Shown: piece by piece, positions 8,463-13,901 of the stretch
Position numbering within the stretch: the first letter of the stretch is position 1
How the letters are laid out: each line of letters begins with the position of its first letter
Source of the DNA: Bacteroidales bacterium
GTDB taxonomy: Bacteria > Bacteroidota > Bacteroidia > Bacteroidales > Muribaculaceae
Assembly: GCA_004554255.1 (NCBI GenBank)
Contig: SFNC01000049.1
Location: 1-13,901 of the forward strand
Reading direction: 5' to 3'
Length of the DNA: 13,901 nucleotides
Notes under the pieces: model-generated
Told to the model about the DNA's origin: nothing
Databases searched by the model: none
Seen by the model: only the letters and a program-made list of their open reading frames with translations
Position numbers and translations under genes: made by a program

Positions 8463-9722
8463 TCAGAGACGGAATTTCTTGCCGTTTCGGATATATATGT
8501 GTCCGGGAACGGGATTGGAGACGGGTATGCCCTGCAGGTTATAGGTGATGCCGTCGCCGGTATTGTTTTCGTCGGCTATGACATCATCAATGCCGTCGAA
8601 GTGGCCGTCGGGCGGGAGCGCCAGCAGGTGCCCGGGGTTAATGTACGTTTTGTGCTTGCCGATGAGTTTTCCCTGCGGAGACCATTGCAGCAGAGTTCCC
8701 GAGTCTGCGAACGACCCGGCATCTGTGGCGTAAATGTATCCGGTATAGGGATTTACGTATATGCTGTATGGCATCTCCATGGCTTTGATGTCGGAGACCA
8801 CTGTGCCGGGCCATTGGGTAGAAACTCCGTTGTGGCCACGGGAGGCCATGGCCTCGGCCGGGTCTATTATGATATAATTGAACTCGTATTCGCCTGAGTA
8901 GTAGGAGTATCGCGAGCCGATAGCGTAAAATCTGCCGTCTGTGGCGGTGCAGTTGTTGGTGGCGGCATAGTCAAGGGTAACAAAGCACTCGGTGTCCGGT
9001 TTACCGTCCAGGACGGCCTGGCAGTCCATTATTATCGTGGATGCCGACACATCGTAATTGTCGCCGGGAGAGTTGATACACAGGTATTTGCCGCTGCGCG
9101 ACATGGAGCCGTAGAGGTTTATCACGCCGGTGTCCACGGTGCGCACCACAGTCATAGTCGCGGCGTCTATCACGCTCACGGTGGTCTCGTACTCGTGGTC
9201 CTCCTGGAAGGCATATCCGCCGGTGTTGGCCACGAAGAGGTGACCGTTGTAAATGGCGATGCCCTCGGGCTCGTAGCCGACTTCAACGGCTTTTGCGACC
9301 TTGAATCCGTTGATGTCTATCTTTGCGACAAAGCCCTTGTCGAACAGCTCGTTACCGCATTCGTGACCGTAGGACGTGACGTATACATACCGCCCGTCCG
9401 ATGCCAGGCGACGGTTGTTGGGTATGTCCTCGGTTGCAGCCACGGCCTTGCCCTGCGGGGTTATGAACTGGACTATGTTGGACCAGTTTACGGCAATGGC
9501 AATCAGGTTGTCGTTGACCTGGATAATGTCGTTTGGCGTGTCTCCGAGTTTGGAGCCGTTTACATCGCGGAACCATTGGTTTGATACGATTCTCCCGTTC
9601 TCGAAGTATGACAGCTTGCCATTGTCGCTTTGCCAGTTTCCCTCGTTGAGGAAGATGATTTTTTCCTGTGCCGCGGCAGACAGGGCAAGCGTTGCACAGC
9701 ATAATAAAGCGGTAAGTTTCAT
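8463..9722 (-). CDS. BtuG-like secreted beta-propeller protein, probable B12 binder
   Basis: The 419-residue protein has repeated propeller-blade motifs of the YncE/surface-protein type: IFLNEGNWQSDNGKLSYF (23-40), TPNDIIQVNDNLIAIAV, RRLASDGRYVYVTSY, VEVGYEPEGIAIYNGHLFVA (147-166), TTVSVIDAATMTVVRTVDTG and YSIYVNPYTGYIYATDAGSF. Bacteroides BtuG proteins are seven-bladed propellers of this kind. They bind cobalamin very tightly and cap the BtuB receptor at the cell surface. Placement one base after a BtuB-like receptor gene, under a cobalamin riboswitch, supports the same role. Unlike known BtuG it is not a lipoprotein by sequence: Cys8-Cys9 do not form a lipobox, and the likely cleavage is after SAAA (16-18). 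It ends with a tail, YNLQGIPVSNPVPGHIYIRN then GKKFRL. The start at 9722 (MKLTALL) is chosen because the upstream in-frame ATG at 9869 would overlap the receptor gene and hide the signal peptide. Confidence 0.78.
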   Translation of the reverse strand: MKLTALLCCATLALSAAAQEKIIFLNEGNWQSDNGKLSYFENGRIVSNQWFRDVNGSKLGDTPNDIIQVNDNLIAIAVNWSNIVQFITPQGKAVAATEDIPNNRRLASDGRYVYVTSYGHECGNELFDKGFVAKIDINGFKVAKAVEVGYEPEGIAIYNGHLFVANTGGYAFQEDHEYETTVSVIDAATMTVVRTVDTGVINLYGSMSRSGKYLCINSPGDNYDVSASTIIMDCQAVLDGKPDTECFVTLDYAATNNCTATDGRFYAIGSRYSYYSGEYEFNYIIIDPAEAMASRGHNGVSTQWPGTVVSDIKAMEMPYSIYVNPYTGYIYATDAGSFADSGTLLQWSPQGKLIGKHKTYINPGHLLALPPDGHFDGIDDVIADENNTGDGITYNLQGIPVSNPVPGHIYIRNGKKFRL

Positions 9723-9723
9723 G

Positions 9724-11688
9724 TTATAGGGAGTATGAAATTGTAAATCGGTAATTACGTCCGGGCATGGGATACCGGGGGATGTGCTCGTATTGTACAT
9801 CGAACAGGTCGTTGACCTCCAGCGATGCGCTGAAGTTGCGGAAACCGCCGGACAGCTTGAGGTCCACATTGTCGTAAGGCTTGAGGATGTCGTCGGGATC
9901 GGCGTACGACCACATGCGGCGCGAAACGTGCAGGTCGCTCACGGTGAGCGAGAACTGCCGCCATGCCACTATCCCGGTGATTCCGCACGAGAAAGTCGGG
10001 GAATAGCAAATAGGTTTGTCGTACGTGTCCTCATCGTCCGGATTGGTGCGGTTAACGTCTCGCTGCCAGGTTATTGAGGACAGGAGGGAGAAAGACCAAC
10101 CGCGGTGTGAGTATTGCCCTGAGGCGGTGGCGTTGAGGCCGCGGCAGAACGTCTTGCCATAGTTCATCATAGACCAGTTGTATGTGCCCTTCATGGGCAG
10201 GCATACTATGCGGTTGTCTATATTATTAATGTAGGCATCGGCCTGCATGGATACGGCCCATAAGGGAGTGTTGAAGTGATATTCGGCGCCGATGTTCCAT
10301 TGGCGGGTATATTCGGGCTTGAGATTGCGGTTTCCGGCCTGTGTGTAGTAAAGGTCATTAAGGGTGGGAGCGCGGAAGATGCACTTGTACCAAGCGCGCA
10401 GCGATAGCCCTTTAAGGCTGTAGCCCAGGGTTATTGAGGGGGTGAAGCGGCTCAGCGGGTCTGCGGCGCCGGCCTTGGTGCGGGTGTGGTCCTTGTAATG
10501 CTGGTACAGGACCGAGCCGGCGAGACGGATCCCGCGCCAGTTCAGCTGTGCCGCGGCCACGGCTTTCTGGTCCATGCGGCGCACGGGCGAAAATCGCTTG
10601 AGGTCCGCGTCCAGCCAGGACATCCGGGCGTCGTAGCCCACGTTCAGTGACAGAAAGCGCCAGGGGGAAGCTGCGTATGCCGCCGAGGCATACGCGTCGT
10701 TTTGCCAATAGTGGTTGTCTACGCGTGCAGTGTTCTGATTGTCAGGGTAGTCGGTGTTATAACGCAGGTACTCGTGCGCGTATCTGATATTGAATTTAAG
10801 GCGGTGAATATTGTTGAACGAATGGGAGTATGAGCCCTGCAGAAACATGTCGGTGTCCCATTCGCGGCCGATATTGGTGTATTTGTCGGACAGCCGCCGC
10901 ACAATTCCGCCGGGGCATCCGCGTTCCGAGACATAGCAGTATCCGTGGAAAGCGAAACCGCGGTTGAACAGCGCAGTCTCCACGCGCCAGAACTCAATGT
11001 CGGAGTTTCGTCGGCGTCCCACCGTATCCTCGTACTGGGATTTGTATCGGAAAGGGTAGTCTCCGCGGCTGTTCAGGTACTCGGCATCTACAAAACCGCT
11101 CCACGCGCCGCGTCGGAACTGCGCGTTTATGCGTCCGCGGTAGGAGTGAAAAGAGGCGATTCCGGCCATTACGGACAGCGAGTCGCGGTCGGGCCGTCGA
11201 GTCTGCAGGTATACGGTAGCACCCGATGCAAACTCCGATGGCGCCTGGCATAATTCCAGCCGGTTGGCATTGTATAGCGAGACGGACTCCAGGGTAGACA
11301 GCGAGTACTTGCCGAGGTCCACTGTGCCGTTCTGCGCATTGGTAATGCGCACTCCGTCAATGTACACGCCCACGTGCTGCGCGCCCAGCGAGCGCACATT
11401 CAGGGTCTTAACGCCACCCAGGCCACCATAATCTTTAATCTGAACACCGGCGAAATATTTGAGAGCATCGGCTATCGATGTTGACGACAGAGCCTGCAGG
11501 CGTGCCCCGTCCAGTTTCTGTACGGTGGCGAGGGGCCGGCGGCCGGCGGTCACTTCCAGTTCTTGCAGCACCTCTGCCGAGTCTGCTGGGACATCGGTGC
11601 CGCTGCCATAACATTTTACGCTGCCCAAGAGGAAAAGGGTCAGCGACATAGCAAGGGAATAAACCCCACTTGTCAGGATAGCCTTCAT
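9724..11688 (-). CDS. btuB: BtuB-like TonB-dependent outer-membrane receptor for cobalamin
   Basis: This 654-residue protein has a signal peptide (about 1-28) and a TonB-box-like segment, LQELEVTAG (41-49). A plug domain follows (about 55-165) with the usual motifs: SIADALKYFAGVQIKDYGG, TLNVRSLGAQHVGVYIDGVR, GTVDLGKYSLSTLESVSLY and ASGATVYLQT. The rest is a beta-barrel of alternating aromatic strands, ending in NYRFTISYSL. It takes up its ligand across the outer membrane using energy from TonB-ExbBD, which is not encoded here. The ligand is assigned as cobalamin because a cobalamin riboswitch lies in its leader and a BtuG-like gene follows after one base. The length fits BtuB-type receptors rather than the larger SusC-type. 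It is the first gene of the operon. The start at 11688 gives a clean signal peptide. Confidence 0.88.
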   Translation of the reverse strand: MKAILTSGVYSLAMSLTLFLLGSVKCYGSGTDVPADSAEVLQELEVTAGRRPLATVQKLDGARLQALSSTSIADALKYFAGVQIKDYGGLGGVKTLNVRSLGAQHVGVYIDGVRITNAQNGTVDLGKYSLSTLESVSLYNANRLELCQAPSEFASGATVYLQTRRPDRDSLSVMAGIASFHSYRGRINAQFRRGAWSGFVDAEYLNSRGDYPFRYKSQYEDTVGRRRNSDIEFWRVETALFNRGFAFHGYCYVSERGCPGGIVRRLSDKYTNIGREWDTDMFLQGSYSHSFNNIHRLKFNIRYAHEYLRYNTDYPDNQNTARVDNHYWQNDAYASAAYAASPWRFLSLNVGYDARMSWLDADLKRFSPVRRMDQKAVAAAQLNWRGIRLAGSVLYQHYKDHTRTKAGAADPLSRFTPSITLGYSLKGLSLRAWYKCIFRAPTLNDLYYTQAGNRNLKPEYTRQWNIGAEYHFNTPLWAVSMQADAYINNIDNRIVCLPMKGTYNWSMMNYGKTFCRGLNATASGQYSHRGWSFSLLSSITWQRDVNRTNPDDEDTYDKPICYSPTFSCGITGIVAWRQFSLTVSDLHVSRRMWSYADPDDILKPYDNVDLKLSGGFRNFSASLEVNDLFDVQYEHIPRYPMPGRNYRFTISYSL

Positions 11689-11747
11689 TCAATATTTCTT
11701 TTATCCGCTATGCTGTTACCGCGAGCATATTTTTTGTGCGGAAGTGA

Positions 11748-11916
11748 CGTTGGCAGGTCTTCTGACTTGTTCCGGTACTTTGCGCGGTCTTCCCGACCCG
11801 GGCTCTCTTGCCGAGGTCAGTGACGTGTCAGCGCTGTACTTTAATGGAATTTACAGCAGCGGGTCTGTTTGAGATTTTCACTCAATTCCCTTTTGATTGC
11901 ACAATGCAAACCAACG
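11748..11916 (-). promoter_or_regulatory. Cobalamin (adenosylcobalamin-type) riboswitch
   Basis: On the minus strand the conserved core reads AAGGGAATTG (11892-11883), then GACCCGCTGCTGTAA (11865-11851), and ends in the B12 box GTCAGAAGACCTGCC (11766-11752). The closing helix P1 is visible as CGTTGG (11916-11911) with CCAACG (11753-11748). It ends 59 bases before the btuB start. B12 binding would be expected to lower expression of the three downstream genes. In the expression platform an imperfectly enclosed hairpin, TATGCT / AGCATA (11729-11724 with 11714-11709), lies close to the start codon, which suits control of translation. No terminator with a T-run is seen there. Confidence 0.93.
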
Positions 11917-11932
11917 ATAATCGGTTAGTTGA

Positions 11933-11967
11933 AAAGCTGAGTGCACAGCTTTACGGGCGCAAAATTA
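11933..11967 (-). promoter_or_regulatory. Promoter -7 box and 5' hairpin of the B12 operon
   Basis: Minus-strand TAATTTTG (11967-11960) fits TAnnTTTG and sits just upstream of the riboswitch. Transcription would start near 11953. The first transcribed bases would then form a perfect 7-bp hairpin, AAAGCTG (11952-11946) / CAGCTTT (11939-11933), with a 6-base loop, before the aptamer. A good -33 TTTG is not present at 19-21 bases. The sequence ATTCCAGGAAT (11973-11983), a short palindrome, lies in that spacer. Confidence 0.5.
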
Positions 11968-12040
11968 CGAATTATTCCAGGAATAGGCGTCCCGGAAAGT
12001 GTTTATGATTGAAAAATAATGCAAAATTCCGTTAAAATCA

Positions 12041-12054
12041 TTTTGTCGACAAAA
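12041..12054. other. 14-bp perfect palindrome in the btuB / DUF308 intergenic region
   Basis: TTTTGTCGACAAAA reads the same on both strands. It lies 66 bases upstream of the DUF308 gene's -7 box and about 75 bases upstream of the B12 operon's -7 box, so it could be an operator for either. No protein partner can be named. Confidence 0.35.
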
Positions 12055-12096
12055 ATATTTATCCGGCGACATTCAAAATATAATTTTCGATTGTTA

Positions 12097-12127
12097 TATG
12101 ATTAATCAACGGATTTTCTTACCTTTG
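12097..12127 (+). promoter_or_regulatory. Promoter of the DUF308-like gene
   Basis: TACCTTTG (12120-12127) matches TAnnTTTG. TATG at 12097-12100, 19 bases upstream, is a three-of-four match to the -33 TTTG. The implied start near 12134 leaves a leader of about 22 bases. Confidence 0.6.
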
Positions 12128-12155
12128 CAATTGCATAACTAAATACACAAAGCAC

Positions 12156-12791
12156 ATGTTTAAAACCTCCACATCCATAATAATAGGCGCGCTTGCAGTG
12201 CTTGCCGGCGTGGTACTGATATTCTGCAACAATCTGATAGATTCAAAGATGATAGTGTCTACCGGAGGGCTTATGTTTATAGTCGCAGGCGTACTAAACG
12301 GGCTGATGACATTTTTTGTAAAGGATGCGTCGGGAAACCGCAGGTCCAAGGGGGCGCCCTTCGTATTCAATATAATAGCATCGGCGGCAGCAGTGGCATT
12401 CGGAATCTGCATGCTGGTGCTCAATGAGGATTTCCAGAAGCTGATACCGATAGTTTTCTCGGTGCTGATACTTTTCGGTGCGCTGATGCTGTTTTATTTT
12501 CTTGGATTCGGCAGTCGTGACCTCGACCCGGCCAAGTGGCTGTTCGCTTTCCCGGTGCTTGTGTTAATCGGCGCTATAGCAGTGTATTTGCTTAAGTCTC
12601 CGGACGATGATAGCCGCATAATGATATTTACCGGACTGTCCATAGTATTTTTCGGGCTTGGCATAGGACTTACGGCGGCGAACATCGCCGCGCATGCGCG
12701 AAAGGCGCGTCGCATAGCCGCCGCACCTTCGGCAAAGGCCGACGGCGCAAAAGAAACCGTCCCGGCAGAGGATATGAAGGGCCTTGAATAG
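12156..12791 (+). CDS. DUF308 / HdeD-like six-helix membrane protein
   Basis: The 211-residue protein has six hydrophobic helices at about 7-25, 33-55, 68-89, 95-118, 128-146 and 154-176. Short loops join them, and a basic then acidic cytoplasmic-type tail follows (ARKARRIAAAPSAKADGAKE). Helix number, spacing and the opening pattern SIIIGALAVLAGVVLIF fit the DUF308/HdeD family of small inner-membrane proteins. HdeD in Escherichia coli is linked to acid resistance, but the molecular role of the family is not known, and nothing here sets one. It has its own promoter, is divergent from the B12 operon, and ends 41 bases from the stop codon of the convergent gene at 12833. No terminator is evident after it. 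Confidence 0.72.
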   Translation: MFKTSTSIIIGALAVLAGVVLIFCNNLIDSKMIVSTGGLMFIVAGVLNGLMTFFVKDASGNRRSKGAPFVFNIIASAAAVAFGICMLVLNEDFQKLIPIVFSVLILFGALMLFYFLGFGSRDLDPAKWLFAFPVLVLIGAIAVYLLKSPDDDSRIMIFTGLSIVFFGLGIGLTAANIAAHARKARRIAAAPSAKADGAKETVPAEDMKGLE

Positions 12792-12832
12792 TGCCCCCGG
12801 ATGTCGCTGTTATACGGTTTCAGTCTGACGCA

Positions 12833-13633
12833 CTACCGGGTTTCCGGGCTTTTCGGGATTTTAAATGTCCTTTCCGGCGACTTGTATTGGCCTTGGATAT
12901 AATATACCGGGAGTATGCTTTGCAATACTTTCAGATCGCTCATCGCACGCACCGCTTTGTTGTCAACAGCCGTGTCACCGCTGCTGCGCATAATCTCTAC
13001 TTTATACCCCGTCGGAGTTCCGTTTTCATCAAAACCCGTGTATTTCAGGCTTAGTGTAATCGCGCCGGGGACATAGCCGAGATTAAGAGAGTCAATTAAT
13101 TTCTTAAATGTGCTATTGTCATTTTTGACAGGGTTAACAACGCGGTTATTGTATTGGACTCTCTTTTTTATCACGCCACCTTCCACGGTGATGAATTCCT
13201 CGGTTTTCCATTCGGAGTTCCAGCCCATGTGGACATATTTAATCATATCGCCGGATACTATTCTTAATGAGTCGGTGACCCAATCTGCAAAATATCCCGA
13301 TGGTGTACGGCGGGATGAGTATATGTCGTCAATCTTTGCCGGAACAAATCGAAAAGTATCACAAGCCGTGTCCATGACGAGAACACTGTCAAGAAATAAC
13401 GAGTCATTTTTAATCTTCCAATGGCCAATGTAATTGCGCCATAACGCCGTGGAAGTCATCTGTTTGGGGATGCGTTCCTTCAGCAGGCTAAAAGAGACGC
13501 TGTCGAGCTCCAACAGGTATTTTGTCAGGATTTTTTCAATTCCGTTGTCATTGATTTTCTCCGGAATTTGCGCTGTGCTCAGGGCATTCACGGCGATTAA
13601 TACAGAGAGGGCTATTGATAATAAATATTTCAT
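12833..13633 (-). CDS. Secreted protein with TonB-C-like C-terminal region
   Basis: The 266-residue protein begins with a signal peptide (MKYLLSIALSVLIAVNALST, cut near STA/Q), so it is periplasmic or secreted. The middle part (about 65-160) has short beta-strand units such as HWKIKNDSLFLDSVLVMDT, of a kind seen in uncharacterised Bacteroidales proteins. Residues 190-262 (ITLSLKYTGFDENGTPTGY, KVEIMRSSGDTAVDNKAVRA, then FKIP) resemble the TonB C-terminal fold, in which the SSGD...D..A..A pattern is typical. The usual TonB membrane anchor and Pro-rich linker are absent, so it is not a normal energy transducer. The start at 13633 is chosen over the ATG at 13690, since the latter adds 19 residues ahead of a clean signal peptide and would sit across the promoter box. 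Function is unknown. Confidence 0.65.
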   Translation of the reverse strand: MKYLLSIALSVLIAVNALSTAQIPEKINDNGIEKILTKYLLELDSVSFSLLKERIPKQMTSTALWRNYIGHWKIKNDSLFLDSVLVMDTACDTFRFVPAKIDDIYSSRRTPSGYFADWVTDSLRIVSGDMIKYVHMGWNSEWKTEEFITVEGGVIKKRVQYNNRVVNPVKNDNSTFKKLIDSLNLGYVPGAITLSLKYTGFDENGTPTGYKVEIMRSSGDTAVDNKAVRAMSDLKVLQSILPVYYIQGQYKSPERTFKIPKSPETR

Positions 13634-13687
13634 AGTCAGGATGGGATGAATACTGTTAGTTATCTTATTGATTTTTAATAGACTCCG

Positions 13688-13717
13688 CAAAGTTAAAAAA
13701 TGATTTGATTATGCAAG
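13688..13717 (-). promoter_or_regulatory. Promoter of the gene at 12833-13633
   Basis: Minus-strand TAACTTTG (13695-13688) fits TAnnTTTG. CTTG (13717-13714), 18 bases upstream, is a near match to the -33 box. The implied start near 13681 gives a leader of about 48 bases, which supports the start codon at 13633. Confidence 0.55.
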
Positions 13718-13797
13718 ATTATTCATCGGATTTTTGCGCCTTTTTCTGATTGGTGCAAAATATTTAGCATAAAACCTGAAATGTCGAAAAATTGTTG

Positions 13798-13805
13798 TAC
13801 CTTTG
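13798..13805 (+). promoter_or_regulatory. -7 promoter box of the right-edge gene
   Basis: TACCTTTG matches TAnnTTTG and lies 30 bases before the ATG at 13836. A purine-rich GAAAGGAA (13822-13829) just ahead of the ATG could aid ribosome binding. The -33 region is poor (CCTG at 13775-13778). Confidence 0.55.
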
Positions 13806-13835
13806 TAAAGTAAATAATAGCGAAAGGAACGGATT

Positions 13836-13901
13836 ATGGCACGACCAATAGCAGAAACACCGGTATTGACGGGAAGTGATGCTGTGCGTTTTGAAAAGCT
13901 C
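13836..13901 (+). CDS. Small protein, first 22 residues only (cut by window edge)
   Basis: The open frame starts MARPIAETPVLTGSDAVRFE and runs off the window after 22 codons. The pattern (M-x-R-P-I-x-x-T-P-x-L-x-G-x-D-A-x-R-F) recalls short, conserved Bacteroidales proteins that are often encoded just before a second small gene, sometimes annotated as possible toxin-antitoxin partners. That resemblance is from memory and cannot be tested on 22 residues. A good -7 box and a purine-rich stretch support it as a real gene. Confidence 0.5.
   Translation, partial: MARPIAETPVLTGSDAVRFEKL

Noticed and set aside
9723..9869. Upstream extension of the BtuG-like gene to the ATG at 9869
   Set aside because: It would overlap the btuB 3' end by about 146 bases and bury a clean signal peptide; the ATG at 9722 is preferred.
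12834..12860. Possible terminator between the DUF308-like gene and the gene at 12833
   Set aside because: Only a 4-bp CCGG/CCGG stem before CTTTT is visible, within the end of the minus-strand gene; this is too weak to call.

Overview
The window looks like part of a chromosome from the order Bacteroidales, and a Muribaculaceae-like gut commensal is the best guess. The reasons are: repeated TAnnTTTG (-7) promoter boxes ahead of genes; no consistent Shine-Dalgarno sites; a cobalamin-riboswitch/TonB-receptor locus of Bacteroidetes type; and secreted proteins ending in the YNLQG...G.IYI..GKK tail common in this group. Family assignments come from reading the proteins, not from a database search.

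Layout. 1-162 (-) is the start of a small helix-turn-helix protein cut by the window edge. 163-503 is non-coding and holds two degenerate copies of a composite palindromic repeat. 504-546 is a strong terminator for the acetyl-CoA hydrolase/succinate CoA-transferase at 581-2074 (-). That gene is divergent from miaB (2223-3593, +), and the two appear to share an interleaved, palindromic pair of promoters. tilS (3595-4932, -) meets miaB tail to tail with a single base between them, and is translationally coupled to an upstream secreted SGNH/GDSL esterase (4932-6098, -). A terminator at 6161-6199 closes the next unit upstream.

The central feature is a three-gene operon on the minus strand, about 5.8 kb, that starts with a cobalamin riboswitch (11748-11916). 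It continues with a BtuB-like TonB-dependent receptor (9724-11688), a BtuG-like beta-propeller secreted protein (8463-9722), and a 735-residue secreted protein of unrecognised family (6223-8430). By position and regulation this is a vitamin B12 capture and import locus. Unlike the known Bacteroides BtuG and BtuH lipoproteins, neither accessory protein has a lipobox. Both have ordinary signal peptides and a shared C-terminal tail that may sort or anchor them. The third protein is the best candidate in the window for something undescribed. B12 supply and the CoA-transferase could meet in the succinate-to-propionate pathway, whose methylmalonyl-CoA mutase needs B12; this link is inferred.

To the right lie a six-helix DUF308/HdeD-like membrane protein (12156-12791, +), a secreted protein with a TonB-C-like end (12833-13633, -), and the first 22 codons of a small protein (13836-13901, +), cut by the edge.
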